Source: Woeseiaceae bacterium
GTDB taxonomy: Bacteria > Pseudomonadota > Gammaproteobacteria > Steroidobacterales > Woeseiaceae
Length of the DNA: 64,000 nucleotides
Assembly (NCBI GenBank): GCA_028279985.1
Contig: JANQMR010000022.1
Coordinates: 48,836-112,835 of the forward strand
Reading direction: 5' to 3'
The position numbers and the translations under genes are program-made. Below are positions 52,181 to 61,332 of this stretch, one piece after another. The notes below the pieces were generated by a model. The model was not told the origin of the DNA, made no database searches, and worked only from the letters and a program-made list of their open reading frames with translations. Positions within the stretch are counted from its first letter, which is position 1, and each line of letters begins with the position of its first letter.

Positions 52181-54271
52181 TTGCAACCCGCAGCCGACGC
52201 CTACCTGGACACGCTCAACGCGGCGCAGCGTCGCGCCGTCATCTACGGCCGGCACGTCGACGCCGGGGGCTTCGGCGCCGGCCCGCTCCTGGTCATCGCC
52301 GGCGCCGGGACCGGCAAGACCACGATGCTGGCGCACCGGGTCGCGCACCTGATCGTCGAGGGTGTGGACCCTCAGCGCATCTTGTTGCTGACATTCACGC
52401 GCCGCGCGGCCGAAACCATGACCCGGCGCGCGGAGGCCATCATCCGCAAGACGCTGCGCCGGCCCGACGCGCGGACGCCGCGGTCGGCCCTGCTACCCTG
52501 GTCCGGTACCTTTCACTCGATCGGCAACCGGCTGTTGCGTGAGTTCGCCGGGAATCTCGGCGTCGATCCCCAGTTCTCGGTACTGGATCGCGGCGATGCG
52601 GCCGACCTGATGGATGTCGTGCGCCACGAGCTGGGCTTGTCGAGCCGCGAGCGCCGGTTCCCGAAAAAGGACACCTGTCTCGCGATCTACTCCCGTTGCG
52701 TCAACGCACGCGAATCGCTGGCGGACACGCTCGCTGCGGCTTTTCCCTGGTGTGGCGACTGGCAATCGGAGCTCGGCGCCTTGTTTCGCGCCTATGTCGA
52801 GCGCAAGCAGAACATCCAGGCGCTGGACTATGACGACTTGCTGCTCTACTGGCGCGAGCTCGTTCGGGAAGCCGAATTTGCCGCGGAAATCGGCGCCCGT
52901 TTCGACCACGTGCTGATCGACGAGTACCAGGACACGAATTGCCTGCAGGCCGAGATCGTTCGCGCGATCAAACCGCGCGGCGAAGGCGTCACCGTCGTCG
53001 GCGACGATGCGCAATCGATTTACTCGTTCCGTGCCGCCGAGGTCGGGAACATCCTGGGTTTTGCCGATTCCTTCGAGCCGGCCGCCGAGGTCGTCACCCT
53101 CGAGCACAATTATCGTTCCACCCAGCCGATACTCGACAGCGCAAACCGTTTGATGGCCGCCGGTGGGCGGCAGTACCGGAAGACGCTGTTCACCGACAAA
53201 GCTTCCGGAGTGCGGCCGGCTTACGTGACGGTCGAGGACGGCGATGCCGAAGTGGACTACGTCGTCGGCCGGGTGCTGGAGAACCGGGAGGCCGGCCTCG
53301 CCCTCGAGGACCAGGCCGTGTTGTTTCGCAGCGCGCACCACAGCGACCGCCTGGAGATCGAACTCGTACGCCGGAACATACCGTATGTGAAGTACGGCGG
53401 GCTCAAGTTCCTCGAAGCCGCGCATGTCAAGGATCTGTTGTCGATACTGAAGTGGGGCGAGAATCCCAGGAACGAGGTCGCCGCCTTCCGGGTGTTGAAG
53501 CTCCTGCCGGGCGTAGGACCGGCGATTGCGGCACGCTGTTTCGAACACCTGGCCGCCGCGGATTTCCGGTTCGCATCCCTCCCGGGCTTCAGGGTGCCGT
53601 CCGAGTCGACGGCCGACTGGACGGCGCTTTGCGAACTGATGCAATCGCTGGCTTCCGCGGAGGCCTCCGACCCGGCCTGGCAGGGGCAGCTCGCGATGCT
53701 CAGGCGCTGGTATCGGCCCCAGCTCGAACGTCGTTACGATGCGGTGGACCAGCGGCTGGCGGACCTCGACCAGCTCGAGCAGATTGCAGGTCGTTATTCC
53801 AGTCGCGAACGTTTTCTGACCGAGTTGACCCTCGACCCGCCGGCCGGCGCCGCGGAGGCCGGCGATCCGCGGCTGGACGAAGATTATCTGATCCTCTCGA
53901 CGGTACATTCGGCCAAAGGCCAGGAGTGGGAAGCCGTTTATGTTCTGAACGTCACGGACGGCAACTTTCCATCCGAGTTCGCACTGGGCGATCCGAGTCA
54001 GATCGACGAAGAAAGGCGCCTGCTGTATGTCGCGATGACACGCGCAAAACAGTTCCTCGCCTTGGTCGTACCGCTCAAGTTCCCCGTGACCCGGCAGCAT
54101 CGCAACGGCGACAGGCATGTCTACGGCGGCCGGAGTCGATTCCTGACGGATTCGATGCTCGAGACCATGGAAAGGCGGTTCCACGGCGTGCGCGAGCGGG
54201 ATGCGCAAGGCGGCCGGCCCCGGCCGCAGCGGCGTATCGACGTCGGCGCCCGGATGCGCGACATGTGGTGA
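52181..54271 (+). CDS. UvrD/Rep-family DNA helicase
   Basis: 696 residues, superfamily 1A, 3'-5' helicase. Motif I IAGAGTGKTTMLAHR, motif Ia LLLTFTRRAAETM, motif II HVLIDEYQDTN, motif III VGDDAQSIYSFRAAE, motif IV EHNYRSTQ, motif V VHSAKGQEWEAVYV, motif VI ERRLLYVAMTRAK. It starts with TTG (GGGAG about 7 bp upstream). The SOS box points to a DNA-damage role. It is not a close copy of E. coli UvrD and lacks the long C-terminal Tudor-like domain. Confidence 0.93.
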   Translation: MQPAADAYLDTLNAAQRRAVIYGRHVDAGGFGAGPLLVIAGAGTGKTTMLAHRVAHLIVEGVDPQRILLLTFTRRAAETMTRRAEAIIRKTLRRPDARTPRSALLPWSGTFHSIGNRLLREFAGNLGVDPQFSVLDRGDAADLMDVVRHELGLSSRERRFPKKDTCLAIYSRCVNARESLADTLAAAFPWCGDWQSELGALFRAYVERKQNIQALDYDDLLLYWRELVREAEFAAEIGARFDHVLIDEYQDTNCLQAEIVRAIKPRGEGVTVVGDDAQSIYSFRAAEVGNILGFADSFEPAAEVVTLEHNYRSTQPILDSANRLMAAGGRQYRKTLFTDKASGVRPAYVTVEDGDAEVDYVVGRVLENREAGLALEDQAVLFRSAHHSDRLEIELVRRNIPYVKYGGLKFLEAAHVKDLLSILKWGENPRNEVAAFRVLKLLPGVGPAIAARCFEHLAAADFRFASLPGFRVPSESTADWTALCELMQSLASAEASDPAWQGQLAMLRRWYRPQLERRYDAVDQRLADLDQLEQIAGRYSSRERFLTELTLDPPAGAAEAGDPRLDEDYLILSTVHSAKGQEWEAVYVLNVTDGNFPSEFALGDPSQIDEERRLLYVAMTRAKQFLALVVPLKFPVTRQHRNGDRHVYGGRSRFLTDSMLETMERRFHGVRERDAQGGRPRPQRRIDVGARMRDMW

Positions 54272-54280
54272 GTGTCGAGG

Positions 54281-54475
54281 TGCGGCTTGCGTTGCTGCGG
54301 ATGCCGGAAAAGCGGCGGCAGCTCGCACCGTCGCGGATGTCGAAAAAATGCGGTGGCTCGCGCTGCCGCAGGTGTTAGAAAGAGCTGCGGTTTACGCCGC
54401 CGCGCGTGTCAAAAACAATGCGGTGGCTTACGCCGCCGTAAGTGTCAAAAAAGGCGGCGGCTTGCGCCGCCGCCT
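54281..54475 (-). repeat. Tandem array of six terminator-like hairpins (~35-bp period)
   Basis: Six units, period 29-36 bp, each a GC-rich palindrome such as GGCGGCGGCTTGCGCCGCCG followed on the minus strand by T-rich GTGTC(A/G)AAAAA complements (GTGTC-like marks at 54272, 54301, 54337, 54372, 54406, 54442). On the minus strand each reads as a stem then T-run, i.e. a rho-independent terminator. The rightmost unit (54451-54472 with six T) is the best. The array is downstream of ilvA and convergent with the helicase gene. Confidence 0.8.
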
Positions 54476-54480
54476 AGGCA

Positions 54481-54571
54481 GTAACAAACAGCATAGGGAA
54501 TGAATCAGTTTGTTACGTTAAACCTGTCGCGGACGTCACAGATGTTGCTCTATGTCACTCCTGTGACGTCC
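54481..54571. other. Two large inverted repeats
   Basis: GTAACAAAC (54481-54489) and GTTTGTTAC (54508-54516) are perfect 9-bp arms with an 18-nt loop. GGACGTCACAG (54531-54541) and CTGTGACGTCC (54561-54571) are perfect 11-bp arms with a 19-nt loop. No T-runs. They lie in the 503-bp gap between the helicase gene and ilvA (54272-54774), in which I see no convincing gene. Confidence 0.75.
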
Positions 54572-54591
54572 GATGGTCTTCAAGCACATTT

Positions 54592-54623
54592 GATATCGAA
54601 CACAATCGATATCGAACACAATG
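54592..54623. repeat. 16-bp direct repeat
   Basis: GATATCGAACACAATC (54592) is followed at once by GATATCGAACACAATG (54608). Both contain GATATC. Nothing else is evident up to the ilvA stop at 54775. Confidence 0.85.
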
Positions 54624-54774
54624 CGGACTACCTCGGTGCCGGTCGCCGGACTCGCCATGGTGCCGGGTTGTCGGAGCTTTGATGCGCCGGAACGGGGAAT
54701 GGTTGCGAATCAATTGGAATAAGACCGGGTGATCGATCCGATATCGATGACTGGTGAAACCTTTTGTCCGGCGC

Positions 54775-56292
54775 TCAGGACAGGAACATCGAATAGGCCG
54801 GATTGTCGCTCTCTTCCCAATGCGCGTAACCGAGGTCTGCGAGGTGCGCCTCGAGCTCGTCGGCGTCGTCGCGCGGCACGTCGATCCCGGCGAGTATCCG
54901 CCCGTAATCCGAACCGTGATTCCGATAATGGAACAGGGTGATGTTCCAGCCCGTACCGACGGCGTTCAGGAAATCGAGCAGCGCGCCGGGACGTTCCGGG
55001 AACTCGAAGCGGAACAAGCGTTCATTGGCGATACCGCGCGCTCGCCCGCCGACCATGTAACGCACATGTAACTTGGCCATCTCGTTGTCGCTCAGATCCT
55101 CGACCGGGTAGCCGGCCTCCCGGAGCTTGTCGACGAGTTCCAGGCGTTCGGCAAGGCCGCCGCTCAACTGCACGCCGGCGAAGATGTGCGCCTTGCTGTC
55201 GTCCGCGTATCGGTAATTGAACTCGGTGATCCCCCGGCGACCCACCGCCTCGCAGAAACGGCGGAAGCTCCCCGGCTTCTCGGGGATCTCGACGGCTATC
55301 AGCATTTCCTTGTGTTCGCCGATCGCGGCGCGTTCGGCGATGTGCCGCAGGCGGTCGAAGTTGACGTTGGCGCCGCAGTTGATCGCGACGACCGAGCGGT
55401 CCGTTGCGTCTTCCGCCGCGAGGTATTTCTTGGCGCCCGCAACCGCAAGTCCGCCGGCCGGCTCGACGACGACCCGCGTGTCCTCGAAGATATCCTGGAT
55501 GGCGGCGCAGATCTGGTCGGTGTCCACGGTGACGATGTCGTCCACGTACTTTTGGCACAAACGGAAGGTCTCGTCCCCGACCCGCCGCACTGCGACGCCG
55601 TCGGCAAAAATACCGACGTGTTCCAGCGTGACCGGTTTACCCGCGGCGAACGAATCGCGCATTGCCGACGAGTCTTCCGGCTCCACGCCGATGATGCGGA
55701 TGTCCGGGTTCTTCGATTTTATGTAAACCGCGATACCCGCGATCAGCCCGCCGCCGCCGATCGGCACGAAAACGGCATCGATCGGCTCGACAGCCTGGTC
55801 GAGGATCTCCCTGCCGATCGTGCCCTGACCGGCGATGACGTCCGGATCGTCGAAAGGATGGACGAACAGCAGCTTTCGCCGTTTCTCGAGTTCGCGCGCG
55901 TGCGCGTGAGCGTCGTCATAGGCGTCGCCGTGCAAGACCACTTCGCCGCCGAGCGTCCGTACCGCGTCGACCTTGATGGCCGGCGTAGTCCGCGGCATGA
56001 CGATGACGGCCCGGACGCCGCGGTGTCGCGCGGCAAGCGCCACGCCCTGCGCGTGGTTTCCGGCGGAACTGCAAATCACGCCGTTTGCCAGCGTCTCGTC
56101 CGGCAGGCGCGCGAGTTTGTTGTACGCCCCACGGAGCTTGAACGAGAAAACGGGTTGTTTGTCTTCGCGCTTCAACCAGACGCGGTTGCCGATACGGCCG
56201 GAGAGATTCGTCGCCAGTTCCAGCGGCGTTTCCATTGCGATGTCGTACACCGCCGCCGAATCGATGCTCTCGATATAGTCGCCGTCGTCCAT
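54775..56292 (-). CDS. ilvA: Threonine dehydratase (biosynthetic)
   Basis: PLP-dependent deamination of threonine to 2-oxobutyrate, first step of isoleucine synthesis. 505 residues: the PLP-lysine motif FSFKLRGAYNKLARL, SAGNHAQGVALAA, and GGGGLIAGIAVY; two C-terminal ACT-like regulatory domains (KEMLIAVEIPEKPGSFRRFC and RLFRFEFPERPGALLDFLNA) indicate isoleucine feedback. The start is the ATG at 56290-56292. Downstream are the terminator-like hairpins. Confidence 0.95.
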   Translation of the reverse strand: MDDGDYIESIDSAAVYDIAMETPLELATNLSGRIGNRVWLKREDKQPVFSFKLRGAYNKLARLPDETLANGVICSSAGNHAQGVALAARHRGVRAVIVMPRTTPAIKVDAVRTLGGEVVLHGDAYDDAHAHARELEKRRKLLFVHPFDDPDVIAGQGTIGREILDQAVEPIDAVFVPIGGGGLIAGIAVYIKSKNPDIRIIGVEPEDSSAMRDSFAAGKPVTLEHVGIFADGVAVRRVGDETFRLCQKYVDDIVTVDTDQICAAIQDIFEDTRVVVEPAGGLAVAGAKKYLAAEDATDRSVVAINCGANVNFDRLRHIAERAAIGEHKEMLIAVEIPEKPGSFRRFCEAVGRRGITEFNYRYADDSKAHIFAGVQLSGGLAERLELVDKLREAGYPVEDLSDNEMAKLHVRYMVGGRARGIANERLFRFEFPERPGALLDFLNAVGTGWNITLFHYRNHGSDYGRILAGIDVPRDDADELEAHLADLGYAHWEESDNPAYSMFLS

Positions 56293-56516
56293 CTCACCGT
56301 CGAATCGGGGGCTCCGGTGACTTATCGCACAATGCGTCGCATGCCGCAAACACGGCGGCGAGTTGACAAAAAACATCGCCGGCCGAAGGCTGGACTGCAG
56401 CCGGCTTGGGTAGTTTCGAAAACTGTTTACTTTCGGCCGCAAGTAATTAAGCTAGCGCCCAAAGAGGGACTGGAAGATGGGCCGGCACCGGGTCCGGCGC
56501 GATACTTCGGCGCGGC

Positions 56517-58358
56517 ATGTCGATGAAACCGACCGAGATGAAACCGACCGATACTACGAAGCCCGAGTACTTTCACAAAGTCGTCGATTGCCAGTGGGCC
56601 TGTCCGGCGCACACCGATGTTCCCCTTTACATTCGACTGATCGCCCAGGGTCGCTTCAGCGACGCCTACATGGAGAATCGCGAGTCCAACGTGTTCCCGG
56701 GGATACTCGGACGCGTTTGCGATCGGCCCTGCGAGCCGGCCTGCCGTCGGGGTCGCGTCGAGGACAAGCCCGTTGCCATCTGCAGGCTCAAGCGCGTCGC
56801 CGCCGATCATCGCGACGACATCACCGATCGCCTGCCCAAGGCGCCGGCCCGGAGCAACGGCAAGAAGGTCGCGCTGATCGGCGCCGGTTGCGCGTCGCTG
56901 ACCGTTGCCAACGACCTGAGACCGCTGGGCTACGAAGTGACGATCTTCGAGGCGCTCGATACGACGGGCGGTCTGATGCGTACCAATATTCCGAAATTCC
57001 GGCTGCCGCCCGAAGTGCTGGACGAGGAGATCGGTTACATCCTCGACATGGGCGTGGCCCTGAGACTCAATCATCGCATCGACAGCATGCGGGCCTTGCT
57101 CGACGGCGGCGAGTTCGACGCCGTGTTCGTGGGTACCGGTGCACCGCGCGGAAAAAACCTAGAAATTCCAGGCCGTTATGACAGCGACCGTATCCATATC
57201 GGTATAGACTGGCTGGAATCGGTCGCCTTCGAGCACGTCGGGACGATCGGCGAGCGGGTGCTGATCATCGGCGTCGGCAATACGGCGATGGATTGCTGCC
57301 GTACCTCGCTCAGGCTGGGTGCCCGGGACGTCAAGGTGATGGCGCGCAAGCCGCGCGGCTATTTCAAGGCCTCCGACTGGGAGCTCGAGGACGCCGAAGA
57401 AGAGAACGTCGAGATCATCGTCAATCACTCGCCCAAGGCCTTCGTCATCGAGGACGGCAAGCTGGTCGGCATGCGCTTCGAGCTGATGGAGTACCGGGTC
57501 GACGACAGGGGGCGCATCGATCGCGGCACGGTCACCGGGGAAACCACGATCCCCTGTGACGACGTGATACTCGCGATCGGCCAGGACAACGCTTTCCCGT
57601 GGATCGAGCGCGACATCGGTATCGAGTTCGACGAGTGGGAGTGTCCGGTCGTCGACGAGACGACGATGATGTGTTCGCGCGAGGGCGTGTTCTTCGGCGG
57701 CGACTCGGCCTTCGGGCCGAAGAACATCATCTGGGCCGTCGCCCACGGCCACGAGGCGGCGATCTCGATCCACCGGTATTGCCAGGCCGAAGACATCGCC
57801 GACCGCCTGCCGGTCGGCATCAACCTGTCCAGCCAGAAGATGGGCATGCACGAGTGGAGTTATTCCAACGATTACGATCCGGCGGCGCGCCGGCTGATGC
57901 CGCACGTCGATCTCAGGGAGCGTTTCAAAAAGCTCGATATCGAGGTGGAGCTTGGATTTACCGTAGAGCAGACGATCCAGGAGGTCGAGCGCTGCCTCAA
58001 CTGCGACATCCAGACGGTGTTCGCGGCGAAACTGTGCATCGAGTGTGATGCCTGTATCGATATCTGTCCGGTCAACTGTCTGACGATCACCCACAACGGC
58101 GACGAGCAGGACCTGCGCACCCGGCTGTCGGCGCCGGCCGAGAACCTGGAGCAGGCGCTTTACGTGTCGGCGGACCTGCCGCACACGGGCCGGGTCATGG
58201 TCAAGGACGAAGACCTTTGCGTCCACTGCGGGCTCTGCGCCGAACGCTGTCCGACCGGCGCGTGGGACATGCAGAAGTCCACGGTGCTGATCCCCTACGC
58301 CACCGACGAAGCCGCCGAGAGCCGCCGGCATAGAAAGGCCGGCACGTCGGCCGCCTGA
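56517..58358 (+). CDS. GltD-like FAD/Fe-S oxidoreductase subunit linked to 2-oxoacid oxidoreductase
   Basis: 613 residues. An N-terminal 4Fe-4S domain of the GltD type (CQWACPAHTDVPLYIRL, RVCDRPCEPACRRG), two Rossmann domains (VALIGAGCASLTVANDL and VLIIGVGNTAMDCCRTS), and a C-terminal pair of 4Fe-4S clusters (CIECDACIDICPVNCL and CVHCGLCAERCPTGAW). It lies 16 bp before korA. It probably moves electrons between NAD(P)H and the ferredoxin-like side of KorAB. The N-terminus MSMKPTEMKPTD is a duplicated start region. Confidence 0.88.
   Translation: MSMKPTEMKPTDTTKPEYFHKVVDCQWACPAHTDVPLYIRLIAQGRFSDAYMENRESNVFPGILGRVCDRPCEPACRRGRVEDKPVAICRLKRVAADHRDDITDRLPKAPARSNGKKVALIGAGCASLTVANDLRPLGYEVTIFEALDTTGGLMRTNIPKFRLPPEVLDEEIGYILDMGVALRLNHRIDSMRALLDGGEFDAVFVGTGAPRGKNLEIPGRYDSDRIHIGIDWLESVAFEHVGTIGERVLIIGVGNTAMDCCRTSLRLGARDVKVMARKPRGYFKASDWELEDAEEENVEIIVNHSPKAFVIEDGKLVGMRFELMEYRVDDRGRIDRGTVTGETTIPCDDVILAIGQDNAFPWIERDIGIEFDEWECPVVDETTMMCSREGVFFGGDSAFGPKNIIWAVAHGHEAAISIHRYCQAEDIADRLPVGINLSSQKMGMHEWSYSNDYDPAARRLMPHVDLRERFKKLDIEVELGFTVEQTIQEVERCLNCDIQTVFAAKLCIECDACIDICPVNCLTITHNGDEQDLRTRLSAPAENLEQALYVSADLPHTGRVMVKDEDLCVHCGLCAERCPTGAWDMQKSTVLIPYATDEAAESRRHRKAGTSAA
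56522..56551 (+). repeat. 15-bp exact tandem repeat with a duplicated start codon
   Basis: GATGAAACCGACCGA occurs twice in a row (56522 and 56537), giving ATGs at 56523 and 56538 in frame with the upstream ATG at 56517. Confidence 0.9.
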
Positions 58359-58374
58359 TCGGGACGGAAGGCCA

Positions 58375-60177
58375 ATGACCGCGGTCAACGACGTCGTCAT
58401 CAAGATCGCCACGGTCAACGGCACCGGTTCGGCAAGCGCCAACGGCTTGCTCCGAAAGGCGATATTCCGGATGGGCGTGCCGGTCGTCGGCAAGAACTAC
58501 TTCCCGTCGAACATCCAGGGCCTGCCGACCTGGTACGAGATCCGGGTCACCGGCGAGGGCTACCAGTCGCGAGCGAATCGCGTCGACGTCATGGTGGCCA
58601 TGAACGCGCAGACTTATGCGCGGGACATGGCCGAAGTCACGCCGGGCGGCTGGCTGATCTACGATTCCACCTGGCCGCGCAGCGCGCTCCTGAGCCGTGA
58701 AGACATCACGGTATTCGGTATTCCGCTGTCGAGGATGTGCAACGAGCATTTCGACGGTGCGCGGGCGCGCATACTGATGAAGAACATCGCCTACGTCGGT
58801 GCGCTGGCGGCGCTGCTCGAGATCGACCTCGACACGATAACCGAGCTGCTCGAAGAAACCTTCGCCGACAAACAGCATCTGGTTGCGTCCAACATGGAGG
58901 CGATCCGGCTGGGTTACGACTACGCGATGGAGCACTTCGCCTGTCCCCTGTCCAAGCGGGTCGCACCCATGGATGCAACCAAGGGACATATCGTGATCGA
59001 CGGCAATACCGCGGCGGCCATCGGTTGCGTCTACGCGGGCGCCACGGTCGGCGCCTGGTATCCGATTACCCCTTCGACCTCGCTGATGGACGCATTCCGT
59101 TCCTTTTGCACCGAGTATCGGGTCGATGCCGAGACCGGCAAGCGCACGTACGCGATCATTCAGGCCGAGGACGAGCTCGCGGCGATCGGCATGGTGCTGG
59201 GCGCGACCTGGGCCGGCGCCCGGGCATTCACGCCGACCAGCGGTCCCGGCGTGTCGCTGATGAGCGAGTTCCTGGGTTTCGGTTATTACGCCGAGCTGCC
59301 CGCGGTGGTGTTCAACGTGCAGCGGACCGGACCGTCCACCGGCATGCCGACGCGCACCCAGCAGTCGGACTTGCTGAGCTGTGCCTATGCCTCGCACGGC
59401 GACACGAGGCACGTATTGCTGTTCCCGGCCGACCCCGGCGAGTGTTTCACGATGACGCCCCGGGCCTTCGACCTCGCCGAGCGGCTGCAAACGCCGGTGA
59501 TGGTCCTGTCCGATCTCGATATCGGCATGAACGACTGGATGGTGCCCGAGTTCGAGTGGGACGAGACTCATGCCGCCGACCGCGGCAAGGTGCTTTCCGC
59601 CGAGGAAATAGACCAACTCGAGCAGTTTCATCGATACCTCGACCTCGACGGCGACGGCATCCCCTACCGTACCCTGCCCGGCGTGCATCCGCGGGGTTCC
59701 TATTTCACGCGCGGATCGGGGCATAGCAAGTACGGCGGCTATACGGAGGATGCCGACGAATACCAGGAAGTCGTCGATCGCCTGCTGGTCAAATGGGAGA
59801 CGGCTCGCACGCTCGTGCCGGAAGCGGAAGTCCGCTATTCGAAACGCAACAAGACCGGTGTGTTGACCGTCGGCAGCGGAAATGCTGCCTGCAAGGAAGC
59901 GCTGGACCGGCTCGAAGCGCAGAACGTCGGACTGAACTACTGCCGTGTCAGGGCGTTTCCGTTCGACGAAGCGGTCAAGGACTTCATCGACAAACACGAG
60001 GTCGTGTTCGTCGTCGAACAGAACCGCGACGCGCAGTTGCGTGCCTTGCTGGTCCTGGACATCGACGCCGACCCGAGCAAGCTCGTATCGCTGTTGCACT
60101 ACAACGGCATACCGATCAACGCCGGATTCGTCGTCGATCGGGTACTCGAAGAGATCGCCAAGGGGAGGGCGGCCTGA
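58375..60177 (+). CDS. korA: 2-oxoacid:ferredoxin oxidoreductase, fused gamma-alpha subunit (KorA-like)
   Basis: 600 residues. Residues ~1-190 are the gamma domain (NGTGSASANGLLRKAIFRMG ... GVPVVGKNYFPSNIQGLPTW); from ~200 the alpha (pyrimidine-binding) domain (GAWYPITPSTSLMDAFRSF, AEDELAAIGMVLGATWAGAR, TSGPGVSLMSEF, RTGPSTGMPTRTQQSDLL). This gamma-alpha fusion is typical of 2-oxoglutarate:ferredoxin oxidoreductases (KorA/OorA). The substrate is probably 2-oxoglutarate, but another 2-oxoacid is possible. Confidence 0.9.
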   Translation: MTAVNDVVIKIATVNGTGSASANGLLRKAIFRMGVPVVGKNYFPSNIQGLPTWYEIRVTGEGYQSRANRVDVMVAMNAQTYARDMAEVTPGGWLIYDSTWPRSALLSREDITVFGIPLSRMCNEHFDGARARILMKNIAYVGALAALLEIDLDTITELLEETFADKQHLVASNMEAIRLGYDYAMEHFACPLSKRVAPMDATKGHIVIDGNTAAAIGCVYAGATVGAWYPITPSTSLMDAFRSFCTEYRVDAETGKRTYAIIQAEDELAAIGMVLGATWAGARAFTPTSGPGVSLMSEFLGFGYYAELPAVVFNVQRTGPSTGMPTRTQQSDLLSCAYASHGDTRHVLLFPADPGECFTMTPRAFDLAERLQTPVMVLSDLDIGMNDWMVPEFEWDETHAADRGKVLSAEEIDQLEQFHRYLDLDGDGIPYRTLPGVHPRGSYFTRGSGHSKYGGYTEDADEYQEVVDRLLVKWETARTLVPEAEVRYSKRNKTGVLTVGSGNAACKEALDRLEAQNVGLNYCRVRAFPFDEAVKDFIDKHEVVFVVEQNRDAQLRALLVLDIDADPSKLVSLLHYNGIPINAGFVVDRVLEEIAKGRAA

Positions 60178-60194
60178 CCGAGGCCGAAGCAGAC

Positions 60195-61250
60195 ATGAGT
60201 TATATTGCCAAACCGAAGGTTTCGCATCCCAGCCTGCCGAGGAACAAGCTGGGGCTGACGGCCCGGGATTACGAGGGGGCCGTCTCGACCTTGTGCGCCG
60301 GTTGTGGTCACGATTCGGTGACGGCGGCGGTCATCCAGGCGGTATTCGAGCTGAATATCGAACCGCACAAGCTCGCCAAGATGAGCGGTATCGGCTGTTC
60401 GTCCAAGACGCCGGCGTATTTCGTCAACCAGGCGCACGGCTTCAATTCCGTGCACGGCCGCATGCCGTCGGTCACGACCGGCGCCTATGTCGCGAACCGC
60501 GAGCTGACATACATCGGCGTATCCGGTGACGGCGACTCGCTGTCGATCGGCGTCGGCCAGTTCGTGCATGCGATACGCCGTAATCTCAACATGTGTTACA
60601 TCATCGAGAACAACGGCGTCTACGGCCTGACCAAGGGCCAGTTCTCCGCGTCGGCCGATATTGGCAGCAAGCCCAAAAAGGGCCTGCCGAATCAACAGGA
60701 GCCGATCGATCCCGTCAGCACCGCGATCAGCCTGGGCGCAACCTATGTGGCGCGCAGTTTTTCCGGCGACAAGCAGCAGCTCGTGCCTTTGATCAAGGGC
60801 GCGCTCAGGCACGACGGATTTGCGCTGGTCGACGTCATCAGTCCCTGCGTGACCTTCAACGACCACGAAGGGTCGACCAAGAGTTACGCGCACACCCGGC
60901 AGTTCTACCATCACGTCGTCGACGTGGACTACATCCCGCCGGCCGAGGAAATCCGCGCGGACTACGAAGAAGGCGAGGCGGTGCCCGTGGACCTCTACGA
61001 CGGTAGCGTGATCATGCTGAGGAAAGTCAACGAGTACTACGATCCGACCAGTCGGGCCGCGGCGTTCAAGTACCTGCGGGAACATTTCAACGCCGGTGAA
61101 ATCACGACGGGCCTTTTGTACATCGACGAGGCGCGCGGGGAAATGCACGACCTGATGGGCAACGTCGACACACCGCTCGCCGAGCTGCCGCTGGATAGCC
61201 TGAAACCGCCCTCGGGTGAGCTCAAGCGCATACTCAAGCGTTACCAGTAA
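60195..61250 (+). CDS. korB: 2-oxoacid:ferredoxin oxidoreductase, beta subunit (KorB-like)
   Basis: 351 residues, TPP-binding. STLCAGCGHDSVT, SGIGCSSKTPAYF, and the TPP motif GVSGDGDSLSIGVGQFVHAI through CYIIENNGVYGLTKGQ. With korA it makes the decarboxylating core, and the upstream FAD/Fe-S protein is the likely electron partner. 17 bp after korA. The three genes look like one operon. Confidence 0.92.
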   Translation: MSYIAKPKVSHPSLPRNKLGLTARDYEGAVSTLCAGCGHDSVTAAVIQAVFELNIEPHKLAKMSGIGCSSKTPAYFVNQAHGFNSVHGRMPSVTTGAYVANRELTYIGVSGDGDSLSIGVGQFVHAIRRNLNMCYIIENNGVYGLTKGQFSASADIGSKPKKGLPNQQEPIDPVSTAISLGATYVARSFSGDKQQLVPLIKGALRHDGFALVDVISPCVTFNDHEGSTKSYAHTRQFYHHVVDVDYIPPAEEIRADYEEGEAVPVDLYDGSVIMLRKVNEYYDPTSRAAAFKYLREHFNAGEITTGLLYIDEARGEMHDLMGNVDTPLAELPLDSLKPPSGELKRILKRYQ

Positions 61251-61332
61251 GGCGCCGGCTGCTTACGAAACGGCACGGCGGGATGTGCAATCGATCGTTG
61301 TCTCCGGCCGAAGCGTGGGCTAGAGTCGCAAC

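Noticed and set aside
54281..54475. Possible CRISPR array
   Set aside because: Units are degenerate palindromes with no unique spacers and no cas genes; terminator-like hairpins explain them better.
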